Origin: Lepturacanthus savala
Taxonomy: Eukaryota; Chordata; Actinopteri; Scombriformes; Trichiuridae
Assembly: GCA_030544235.1 (NCBI GenBank)
Contig: CM060466.1
Span: 6,097,092-6,161,091 of the forward strand
Length of the DNA stretch: 64,000 nt
Direction of reading: 5' to 3'
A model generated the notes under the pieces. The model was not told the DNA's origin. It was given only the letters and a program-made list of their open reading frames with translations, and made no database searches. This document shows, piece by piece, positions 23,135 through 34,068 of this stretch (position 1 is its first letter; each line of letters begins with the position of its first letter). A program made the position numbers and the translations under genes.

Positions 23135-23275
23135 CAAACAGGTGTTTTCCTGGTTACGACGGGACTAAACACAAACTTTTCAGGAGGAAGCAAACAGTTA
23201 TGTCATGTTCCCGAAAAGAAGAACCTGCGCAACACGTGTTGCAGGTAGTCGGCGTCCGGATTAACACATGATGGT
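23135..23275 (+). repeat. Local duplication, unit 2
   Basis: This is the partner of 22500-22640 in the same orientation, clearly diverged, with words in the same order and similar spacing. That suggests an old tandem duplication of about 0.6 kb rather than two transposon insertions. Confidence 0.5.
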
Positions 23276-23567
23276 CCCTGTTTGTGTCTGTTTACTGTGT
23301 TGGTATGGAAAGTGGGCGGGGATAGTGTTTCACCTCAGCTATTTTAATCAAGTGTAAATGGGTAATGTCACACACTCGTGTGCGCGGCAATAAAGCGGAG
23401 TGAGGACATTACCACCACTTTTCCAGCTGTGATACTCGCTGGCCTTCGTGTAGATCAACGGCCTCACACTGACTTTTCCCAGGCTGTTTGTCTTTGAAGG
23501 ACTGAAGGTTACAACGGGCAGATGCCCATTAAAAGCATGTGAGATTAATGTTCAGCGGCTACGGCAC

Positions 23568-23568
<1 letters not shown>

Positions 23569-23640
<72 letters not shown>

Positions 23641-23668
23641 CACACACACACACACACACACACACACG
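23569..23668 (+). repeat. (CA)n microsatellite, about 100 bp
   Basis: About 50 CA units with one interruption (caac) near 23639. Open frames of poly-Thr-His or poly-Cys-Val across it are artefacts. Confidence 0.95.
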
Positions 23669-23951
23669 ACGGGATGTTTCTCCATGTAGATGTAAGGGAC
23701 CAAGCAGTGAGGCGCAAAAACACTGGACAAACTGGATCAAAAAGGGGTTTTATTAACCCTTTTAACAGCTTTCAGGAGTTTTTTTTCTAAAACATTTGAT
23801 TTTGACGTCTTGATTTCTATTAAAGGACCCAAAAGTTTATGTAGGGATTGAATTTACCTAATCTAATCTGGATATTATGACCTCAAAGGGCAGGAGCCAT
23901 CTTGGATTACAACATTTTCATAAAATGCCTCATATTTGATTGTGTTATATA

Positions 23952-24046
23952 CACTACAGGTCAAAAGTTTTAGGACACACATTTTTACATTTTTATTGAA
24001 ATTTAATCAGTTTAATTCCAATCAATACCTTATAGATTTATTAGAG

Positions 24047-24082
<36 letters not shown>

Positions 24083-24730
24083 CTGTATATATGACAGCAG
24101 AGAGTGTATTAATACTGTCCCATGTTTAAAAAACACTCAATCCACAGAGAAACATACACAGCCTGTATTCAGAAACTGAGCCTTAAAACAAGCAGTCATG
24201 ACTTATGTGAAGTTGTGATGTCACTACTATACAGTCACCACCAACACCCATTTAAAGAGGAGGAGGAGAAGCTGGATAAAAGATGTGTAAAACTATACTG
24301 AGATGATCTTTGCTACTTTTCTAAATAACAAACAGTAAAGTGTAGAATATGGGACATTTAAATGGTACAAAAATAATCAGTTAACTACCCAACGAGCCAA
24401 AAAAGACAGATATTAATTTTCAGGAATCAAGTAATAGTTAATAACTTAGACATCCAGCTTTTCTGCAGTAATGGACTTAAATAAAGTGTGTAAAGTTGCT
24501 CCAACCAAGTTTCTCTGGTTAATTAACCCCCGTCTGTATATCAGCATGGATGAAGCCTGATGTCTGGGTCTTTTCTAGGACTAGAGCTCTAGAGCTAAGC
24601 AGAACCCCATGATCTAGACCTAGTTAGTCAGGAGTTCATCCTACAGCAACATAATCCACATCAGACCATCATCATCTGTCACATGACACGTTAAACTAGG
24701 ACTATTTAGAGGAAAAACTGAACAAATCAA
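23952..24730 (+). mobile_element. Tc1/mariner-like non-autonomous element, copy A3
   Basis: The most complete copy of family A. The left end cactacaggtcaaaagtttt is typical of a fish Tc1-type terminal repeat. An (AT)n run sits at about 24051-24080. The right part (ctagacctagttagtcagga) is the unoccupied version of the site filled by a MITE in copy A1. No transposase frame. Confidence 0.75.
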
Positions 24731-25342
24731 TTATTAGATGGTAATATCAACCATTTTATTCAGTGCGGCATCTTATCCAATTAAGTCTATAGTGGCGCCT
24801 AAAGGGTTAACTCCAAAAAAAGAAGAGGAATTCTAACAAAGCAATAAATCATGACTAGGTCCATAACAGAGGTCAACTAAATATAATTCAACACAACACA
24901 AAGTCAAACAAAACAGTTCTCTGACTAAACAGAGCAGGAGCTTATATCCTGGCTGCACAGACCACTCTCCAACTGAAACAAATAAACTCACGAAACAATC
25001 CAACTTAATCATAATTAACAAGGCAAAGGAGAAATGTTAACATCAACATATTTTAAGACCCCAGAAGAAAACAACGCGTCTAACAAAAGAAATTGTAAAA
25101 GTCTAATTTAGTTGCTCAAATCCCCCCTATAATGTGGCAGCTATTGGTCCAACGACATGTTAAGATGAAGTAGTAGATGAAAAAACATGCTATCAACAAG
25201 TTTTATGTTCTGGGTGGATTATATATTTAAAATATATCATTCTTTTTGACACTTTTTGACATTTCGTGCCAAAAAAATAGCACAAATTCATGATTTTTAT
25301 AAAAAAAAGATACCATAATGTACATTGAGACAGACTTGCCAA

Positions 25343-25370
25343 ATAGATAGATAGATAGATAGATAGTTAT

Positions 25371-25402
<32 letters not shown>

Positions 25403-25404
25403 TT

Positions 25405-25435
<31 letters not shown>

Positions 25436-25442
25436 TAGTTAT

Positions 25443-25524
<82 letters not shown>

Positions 25525-25546
25525 GGATAGATAGATAGTTAGTTAT

Positions 25547-25606
<60 letters not shown>

Positions 25607-25642
25607 TTATATAGATAGATAGATAGATAGATAGATAGTTAT

Positions 25643-25690
<48 letters not shown>

Positions 25691-25694
25691 TTAT

Positions 25695-25771
<77 letters not shown>

Positions 25772-25782
25772 TAGATAGTTAT

Positions 25783-25822
<40 letters not shown>

Positions 25823-25826
25823 TTAT

Positions 25827-25916
<90 letters not shown>

Positions 25917-25928
25917 GGATGGATAGTT

Positions 25929-26007
<79 letters not shown>
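25343..26007 (+). repeat. (GATA)n / Bkm-like satellite, about 665 bp
   Basis: Almost pure ATAG repeats are broken at irregular intervals by the insert ttatat (in the phrase gatagttatatagatag) and by rare GGAT variants. The repeated use of the same interruption suggests block-wise unequal exchange or replication slippage. An open frame of Ser-Ile-Tyr-Leu repeats on the minus strand is an artefact. GATA arrays were first described as Bkm satellites enriched on snake sex chromosomes. Confidence 0.95.
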
Positions 26008-26865
26008 AATCAATTATATGAGTTTGGAGATCATTTGATGCAGTAGCAGAGAAATTCACGATTATTTTTCATAAAGTGACATTCACTGGCTTAGATAGAC
26101 TATTATAGATAGGCTATTAGATAGACTCCATTTCTCTCTCTCTCTCTCACTCACTCACTTCGTTAGCGAGACGTATCTGCTCTTAATTAGAGTCCTGTTT
26201 ACTAAAGATGCTGGAGGGGACGTGAACTCGTCTCATCCCCTTCCTGCCTACATGTAGCCGGCTCTGTCTCCACTCGTCTGCCCATTTGTTTCCATATGTC
26301 TGGACCTCTGTCTGCAGGAAAAATGAGGAAGTCAATGACAAGAGAGTCAAGATGATACTTAAGGAAATGAAGACAGAGAGGGCCAACGGGGGCCTGAAGG
26401 GAGGAAAGAAGATCTTGAAGCAGCTCGCGTATCTCTCACTGCATATGAATACAGCAGACCCAGTTTCTGTTAGATTTTGCTGATACCGTGTGCAACAGCT
26501 ACAGTTTTTTGTGCAACAATTCCACTCACTAGTTGTGACCTGTTGCTTCCTCTCCTCCACCACAAATGTGCAACATGGGCAAAAACCTCTCAGCAAAGAG
26601 TTTGACACAACTCACATACGTGGTCAGGATGTTTCTTTCTGTGCTTCACTGTTACCATGATGACTGTGATCATCATCCTCTCAGTTACACCCCCCTCCTC
26701 CTTCACAGCTGCTGTATTTTACATCTTAGTTTTTGTTTGTACTTGCATCAGAAAGTACTTGCAGTCGCTGGAGCTGCTGTTAAAGTGAGTCATAAGTATT
26801 TCCTTCCAGGCAATGAGTGAAAAGTCAAAAAAACAACACAAGTTACTTAGTCATATATTACTTAA

Positions 26866-27415
26866 TCATATGTTGTCCCACAGACTTTGCTGATGAACTA
26901 ACACGATTGTTCAAAAGTTTGTGTTCACCCAGACAATTTTGTGTTTTTATTTTTGTTTTATTTCCCACCATGAGTTGTAAAATGAATAGAAAATGTAGCC
27001 AAGACATTGGGTTTGAATGGACTCCACAAATGTGATGCTCCAGATACTCAACCTACTCAAAAGAAGGTCAGTTTTCTAGCTTCTCTAATCAGATAAACTG
27101 TTTTCAGCTGTGCTAACATGTTAGCATCAAGGGTTTTATAACCATCCATTAACCTTCTGATGCAATGAGCAAACACATTGTTCCATTAGAACACTGGACT
27201 GATAGTTGCTGGAAATGGGCCTCTATACACCTATGTAGATATTGATGCACCAAAAAAACAGACATTTGCAGCAAGAATAGTCATTTACCACATTAGTAAT
27301 GTATAGAGTGCATTTCTGATTAGTTTAAAGTTATCTTCATTGAAAAAAACAGTGCTTTTCTTTCAAAAATAAGAACATTTCTAAGTGATCCCAAACTCTT
27401 AAGCGACTGTGTATG
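26866..27415 (-). mobile_element. Tc1-like family D copy D2 with adjoining shared flank
   Basis: The element body runs from about 26910 (ttcaaaagtttgtgttcacc) to 27415 (ccaaactcttaagcgac). The 5' neighbour, 'cttaatcatatgttgtccca' followed by 'cagactttgctgatgaac' (26871-26900), is also found beside copy D3 at 37180-37213. The open frame 26817-27035 is inside this repeat. Confidence 0.7.
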
Positions 27416-27685
27416 GTGTAGGAAGACAGATATCCCCAAAATAAAACAATACAATACAACAAATATATAATAAATGTAATTAAACGGTGTCTTTGTCTCC
27501 TCTTGTGTAAACTGTGGCCAACGAGCTTAAAATCTCCAACAGGAGCTGAAACCGTGCTTTAATGAAGCCTTTTTTAATTCCCAAACACTGTTTTGATAAC
27601 AATTCAACATGCAATTCTAATAATAACCCTATTTTAACATGAAACTCACCGTACCCGAAGGTTCTGATGTTTCGTGTTTCTTACA

Positions 27686-28029
27686 GTCAGTCAGTCATTT
27701 TCTATACCTGCTTATTCCTCATTAGGGTCACATGGTCTGCTGGAGCCAATCCCAGCACGTTACAGCGAGAGGCAGGGATACACCCCAGATGGTCGCCAGC
27801 CAATCGTGGGGCACACACACCATTCACTCACACACTCACACCTACGGGCAATTTAGAGTCTCCAATTAACCTGAGCATGTTTTTGGACTGTGGGAGGAAG
27901 AGGAAGACACGGGGAGAACATGCAAACTCCACACAGAAAGGTCCCAGACCCAGGACCAAGGAGGTCTTGAACCTGCGACCTTCTTGCTGTGAGGCAACAG
28001 CACTAACCCCTGCTCACCGTGTCGCCCCA
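27686..28029 (-). repeat. tRNA-related SINE, near full length, with 11-bp target-site duplication
   Basis: The direct repeat tgtttcttaca flanks it exactly (27675-27685 and 28030-28040). On the minus strand the head reads ggggcgacacggtgagcagg and then ggttagtgctgttgcctcac, an A-box-like region. A B-box-like ggttcaagacc follows. The body contains 'ctaaattgcccgtaggtgtg' and the tail ends in a short gact repeat. Non-coding; the open frame across it is spurious. Confidence 0.8.
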
Positions 28030-30289
28030 TGTTTCTTACATTTGCAGATAATTTGTAGGTTTACTGTGACCTCTGAAGAAAGTAACAGAATGTTCAGAGA
28101 GGAGCAGCAAACCACTCCACCACACTTTTTATCTGGGTGTATGAAATCAACAAAAAGCATCACTATCAATTAACCACATTCATTTGTGGCTGTGGTTATG
28201 CTTGTTGTGTGTTCCTGACAGCGTATGAATGACGTGTGTGTGAAGTATTTAGGTGGAAGCTCGTCCCGAATGCTTTTAGGAGTTTAGGTGAGGAGTTTAG
28301 GAGTCGCACTTCATTAGAAGACGGCGTTAGGTTTGCCAAACACAACGTTTAGTTCTCCTAGGAACGGTCAACATTTGATTCTGAAGAAAAGCCATTAATC
28401 TCCGTGTGTGGAGGACCAGCCTAACATAATAAGATAACAGGACAAAGCATTTTATGCTTTTTTTTTCAACATTTTCATTAAAAAGTAAATGAGCTCTTAG
28501 AGACCTGTGGGGTCTGAAGTCTGTGTTTTAAAAAAATAAAAAACATGAAAAATTATCACGGACTTTCCCAAATTGTTTTCCCTCCATCATCAGGAAATGA
28601 CGTCATCTAAAGGCTATGACTTCGTATCAGTCTTCATTAAAAGCCGTTATATCATATAAATAAAGAACCAATATTCACCAACACTTAACTAATCTACTAT
28701 ATAATCTATTACTTGAATTGCCAAGTTTCAGCTAAATTCTCCAAAGCTCCACCTTTCTTTTCTGTCTTTGAAATTGAATTCAAGATCTATATTAATTAAA
28801 TTAAGATAATTAATAGGAAATGCTTATATACGATTAACATACATGAAGAAATATTTAGAGAAATGCAGTTTTTCCTTTCTAATAATCTATTATTGTTATT
28901 TTATTTATCAAATTATTATCTTCATTTCCTTATTTATGTATATATGAGATGCTATTGTCGTTTAAATGTAAAATTTCTGAATGTATATTGGAAATTTATT
29001 AATAAAGTTGTATTAAAAAAGAATGAAACAGGCAAAAATAATAAATTGAACAGTAACAAAATAAATTTAAAAAATGAAATAATAATGAAGGAAAATGGGA
29101 GAGTTTATATAATTGTCCAGTTGGTAAAGTTAGTGGGGGTCATGTAATGTAAGGCAGTAAGTTAAACACTAAATAACATTTTTTTAAATCTTATTATTCA
29201 GCTCCTGCTCACACAGCACGTATGAATCACAAAGGTTAAAAGTTCGCAACTCACAATTCCTGTTCTCACACTATAATTTACGGATGTGATTGCCTCAAGA
29301 CTGGGATTTCAAACAAGTTTTGATATTCCTGCGGCCGTATGACTGCTGGTCGGGAGCTGGTCATGTGGTTTTATTTCTCCTTGCTACCCTGTGTATATCA
29401 CACCATGCACGACACGTGATCCAACCTCCCAAAATAGCCGAACGAGTGAAAAACTGTCTCAAAATGGGCCAAAAAACGTGCAACGTATGCCAGGCTTAAG
29501 AAACTCCACATTTTTGAATAAAACTAACTTTTCCATGATATTGTAACTTGTTGGAAAGGATCTGTACATACTTTCTGGCTGAACATTCCGTTTTGCAATC
29601 TTGTACAATTAGTTACAGGCCTGCAAGTCGGTATTCACGACCTGTGAGGCTGAAACGCTCATGCAGGGGTGTGTGCACATTACAATGGCCGATTGTTGAG
29701 CCTTACAAAGAAGAATATATTCATTTATTGTAAATACATGTGTATTAATCTCTTAACTCTTAATAACCTTCCTCAGAACCTCAGACGTTAACAGTAAATA
29801 TGCTAGAAGCTCTTGCTCGTCATAATAACTGCTTCAGGTATTGCTGGTAGAGAGGAAGAGCAGATGTGAGCCTCAGGTTATTTTCAGACAGTCCACTGTT
29901 AGCATACATAGCTGTAAAATATAATGGCTGTGGATGGGAGAGCGAGCACAGATGTTAGAAGTAGGGTTGTCACAACCCTTCCCCACCTTTGTCGCCAAAA
30001 AAAGAACTGGTTCTTAAATTTGCCCCACTTGCATTTCTGTTTTTCATATTTCTGTACAACAAAAAAGAGCCGGGTCAGCATCGACTTTAGCCAAGAAGAC
30101 TCCTGCAACCTAGCAAAATCTAAAATAATAAATGAAAGTGTCAGCGACTAACACATAGGTGCAGTTAACATGTATTGTAGATGTATACTAATCACAGAGT
30201 CATTTTTGAATGTTGGAGCGTTTGATGCATGCATATATTTGTGTTGTTAGCTAAGTTGCAGCTAGTAGATGAGGTCAAATTAAGCTAGC

Positions 30290-30846
30290 GGTTTAACCCG
30301 TTTAACCCCCCTGTGGGACCACCCTGAGATTGCTCTACTAATCATGTACAAATATAGTCAAGCTATACATCAAATTAAACAGGAGAAACTCCACTACAAA
30401 CACATATAAGTCATATTTACACACACCAAACACAACTCCAACACCAAGCTAATTAATTAACAAATATGAAAATCTGTATACGATCATAAAGCCAACCCAC
30501 TCGCCACATTTTGATGGCTAGCGCTCTGATACTTCATGTTACACAAACAAATGACATCTCATATGAAAGCTGAGACTTTGATGAGTCCAACGGTACCATC
30601 AATGTAGCTTTATGACAAAAACTCAGTAAACTAGCAGCCAAAAAACACTCAAGTAAAAAGTTGCTTGTTTGAAGCGACTAACAAAAAATGTGTTTTTTTG
30701 TTGCTGTTTTGGGATGAAAATTTTTATTTGAGATCAATAAATGGTCGTTTAGTGTCGACCAACATCTCTGTGTTTATTCCAGATATACCCTACTTACTAT
30801 GGGTATGTCCTAAACCTAAAAATGGGCTGGAGGTCAAGGGGTTAAG
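30290..30846 (+). repeat. Interspersed repeat family G, copy 2
   Basis: It starts near ttaacccgtttaacccccct and ends near caaggggttaa, weak inverted ends. The interior matches 9925-10260, including 'accaaacacaactccaacac'. Non-coding. Confidence 0.5.
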
Positions 30847-31869
30847 TCTATGTCACACAAATACTAAGAAAATTCAATGTTTGTAGCCCCTCTTTATGTA
30901 AAGAGATCTGTGGTCGTTTCTATGGAAATTATAGTGTCTAGTGGCATTGGTGTGAACCAGCAGGTTTCAGAACATTGCAGACCTGTGAATTGCGTCTCAT
31001 CGAACATCATCATCAAACAGGTTCCAGATTTCCATCCTAATAATGTTGAATTGTAAGAAGGTACTAACAAAAGCTTTGAGAGTAAATAAATCACAGAGCT
31101 TGTTGCACCTCTCAACAAGAGACAGCCAACTCAGATTTTCATAATGGACACAATGATGAATACATCTTTCACCAGTTGTGAATCTGCAGAATCCAAGAGG
31201 AAAAGCCTTGATGCAGCAGCGTGGCCATAAATTACATCACCACGATCCAAGACTGATAGCCTTATAAAACCTCATCCACGTCTTCATAGTAATCAAAGGA
31301 AAGCTGGATCTGATTCTGCATTTTAAGCCAATTATCTGTCACAACTTGGAGGCAAGGTAGGTCATCCACATGGAACTTACAGCTTAAAAGTATTTTCTAC
31401 TCTAGACTCTCTAAATGCTAAACCAGTGCTGCGGAAAATATGAAAGACAGAGACAGACTTGAATGTTAAATATTAGCATTGACTAATAAAAGACAGGAAA
31501 TGTACATAAGCTCGTGATCCACAATCTGTTTCAACAAAAATAAGATAGGAATCACTTTTTACAGTCTTTCTTGAGAAAATCGGATTGATCATCACTAAAA
31601 AAAAAATCATCAGACCACTGTTAAGCATATTTAATAATGAGAATAGCAAAGCCACGTTAATTAGCTTTATTTAACTATAGTGACATCCTGTGCCTGTGTG
31701 AACGAGATGCTAAATAAACAGACTGTTCTTCCCCGACCAAAACAATGATGGTGGTCAGCTTTTCCTTTTCCTTCTGTAAACACAGCTACTAGCAAGAGCT
31801 AGCTTACTAATCTGATGGCTGAGATAGGATTTAGACCAAAGAGACTTGTCCAATCCTACAACTACATAC

Positions 31870-32680
31870 AGGTAGGCTGCTTTCACACCACTAGTTTGAT
31901 TATTTGGTCCACATGAGACTACTTTAGAATATAGCCTCCAGCGTGGTCCACTTTCACACCTGCAAATGAACCAAACTTGGTCCACTTGACGTTTTAGCTT
32001 CTTTCTTAGAAATAAGTGCCAATTCTGACTCATTATGGAGCGACATTTTGTGTATTACATGCTATGTATTGGGCATTTTTTGGCAAAATACACTAATTCA
32101 AAAATTAGGGTTAGCGTTAGGCTTGTAGATATTGCACCAAAAACCAGACATTTGCAGCTAGAATAGTCATTTACCACATTAACAATGTATAGAGTGTATT
32201 TCCAATTAGGTTAAAGTTATCTTAATTAAAAAAACAGTGCTTTTCTTTCAAAAATAAGGACATTTCTAAGTGAAACCTTTGAACGATAGTGTGTCTAATT
32301 CCAAAATGAGTCTGGAGAACAATCTGCAGATGCACTGGAGTTGCTAAAGATGGATCGCTGATTATTTCAGGCAGAAGAAACACACTATTTTTATGAATGA
32401 TCGCACGGGATGAACATCATGAAATAATTAGTATCCCCTCGTTTGGACCCGACTTCACGTTCTCACCAGAGGGACTAATGTTTGTGATTTGGTGCAGAAT
32501 CACGGGGACCAAAACCACCTCTTTTTTTAGGCCTCGGTTCACTTGATTTAGTGCATCCGAGTGCTACTGAAGCTTTCACACCAACGAAAACGCAACTGAA
32601 CCGAGCACATTTGGATCGAATGGGCCGTTTGGTGCGCACCAACTGCTGTGAAAGCACCCTGAAAGTAGTTAGGACTAGTT
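31870..32680. mobile_element. MITE-like element with GCTTTCACA ends and a nested insertion
   Basis: The left end ggctgctttcacaccactag is mirrored at the right by 'ctgctgtgaaagcaccct'. Internal sub-repeats (ctttcacaccaacg, ctttcacacctgc) are related. A Tc1-like family D fragment sits inside at 32120-32295. Non-coding. Confidence 0.6.
32120..32295 (-). mobile_element. Tc1-like family D fragment D4, nested
   Basis: It contains 'attgcaccaaaaaccagaca', 'tagaatagtcatttaccaca' and the terminal 'cctttgaacgatagtgtgt'. It splits the two halves of the surrounding element, so it inserted later. Confidence 0.7.
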
Positions 32681-33419
32681 CCAAATCCAACACAATCAAC
32701 TCAGCTTCCGTCGCCAACGTTCATAGAACAAGAAGCAGAAAGCAACTCAAAACAGAAGCAGCGGATTCAACGTAGAACTGTAAATCAGCCTGAATTCTCA
32801 GGGGAAGGATCTGTCGGTACGTATGACTGTCCTTCCTGTATCTCAAGAACCGTTCATCCGATTGACTTCACGCTTGGCAGATGTCCTGCTGAGGACCCGA
32901 GAGACTGCAGCGTCGAGTGTAAAGTTGATTGGACGAGTGGTTCTCGAGAACTCTGCGTGCAGCTGTAACTGAAGTTCTTGACAACGCTGCAAGCAGCAAT
33001 TCTGGACCTCTGTACAGGGTTTGGCTGACCTTTAAGCAGCATTTTGGTTTATCTTTCTATGTAGTGAACAATCACCCATAAAAACTTCTTAGGCTTCTGT
33101 AAAGAGATCCTATAATATAGGTTTCCACTAACTACATCATTATAGTTTGCAGAGGATTTCATTTGAGTAGTAAATTGTCTTAAGTCGTCAGATTTTGTTT
33201 TTCTCACGGTCTGTTTATTGCTATCTGGGGGGGCCGAAGATACGCAGAGGGTTCTTCATTGAAATTGGGTGAAGGGCTGAGAATTTAAAGGATGAAGGAG
33301 GAAAAGTAGGAGGAGATGGGCAGTAGACGTTAGGGGGGGGGGAGACTGGGAACGGATCTAAGATTACTTACTGGCAAAACTCAAGTGCAGAAGCAGCTGT
33401 TTAGAGTGAGTGTTACTCA

Positions 33420-33736
33420 TCGCCCTCTCTTCTGTCCCTGTCCAACCCCCCCTCCTCCTCCTCCTCCTCCCTTTCCCTGGTGCGAATAGCTCCTGAAATA
33501 GAGCTCACTGGAGCGTAGAGGGGAAACATGAAAGACGCCATAGACAGAGAGGGGGTTTGTGCGAGGCAACGTGATACGGTGCCAGTGTGAGAAATGTGCT
33601 TGCTCGGAAAGATAGGGAATGAAAGAAACAAGCGAGAAAGAGTGACATGAGGGAGAGACAAGGTCACGGAGATAAGTGAGTGGGAGGAAAGTAGGGAAAG
33701 AGAGAGAGAGACAGAAAGAGAGAGAGAGACAAGAGT

Positions 33737-33781
<45 letters not shown>
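33420..33781 (+). repeat. Polypyrimidine and (GA)n region upstream of adgre5
   Basis: A (CTC)n tract (33447-33470) is followed by purine-rich sequence ending in an uninterrupted (GA)n run (about 33739-33781). It lies about 290 bp upstream of the ADGRE5 start codon and may lie within its promoter. Frames across it are artefacts. Confidence 0.85.
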
Positions 33782-33783
<2 letters not shown>

Positions 33784-34068
33784 GGGTGGGGAATCACAGA
33801 CGGAGTCTGAAAGAAAGCTGGTGAAGGTTCACAGCCGTTTCTCCTGCTTCACTCAGAATCATCTTCCACTAACAGGATTTATCTCTTTTTACCTCTTTTT
33901 TTTGTTCATCAAACTTTACGGATTTCATGGACAGCAGACTGTGATTTTTCTCTGTCTGAGAAGTCTGAACAATACCTTTTTTTAACTTTATTAGAGGACC
34001 TAAACTTTTATTACAGGACAACTGAAGATCTACTTAACTCAAACCTGTGTTGGGGGATATTGTTGGAC

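Larger units (their letters stand above)
28041..33400. other. Intergenic gene desert, second part
   Basis: No exons supported. It contains repeat G copy 2 (30290-30846), a MITE-like element (about 31870-32680) carrying a nested Tc1 fragment, and a short interspersed repeat at about 32800-33030. The remaining 28.1-30.2 kb is AT-rich with no recognisable feature. Confidence 0.55.

Noticed and set aside
23545..23790. Open frames of poly-Thr-His or poly-Cys-Val
   Set aside because: Translation of the (CA)n microsatellite.
25823..26059. Ser-Ile-Tyr-Leu repeat protein
   Set aside because: Translation of the GATA satellite.
26316..26483. Possible plus-strand exon after gtctgcag encoding a lysine-rich peptide (KMILKEMKTERANGG)
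   Set aside because: An acceptor is present but no partner exon, no donor before the stop and no recognisable family; kept out as chance.
26183..26608. 141-codon minus-strand open frame with clustered cysteines
   Set aside because: No domain, no splice context, no promoter or poly(A) signal, and composition follows the local CT-rich DNA.
27667..28173. 168-codon plus-strand open frame
   Set aside because: Lies almost wholly in the SINE at 27686-28029.
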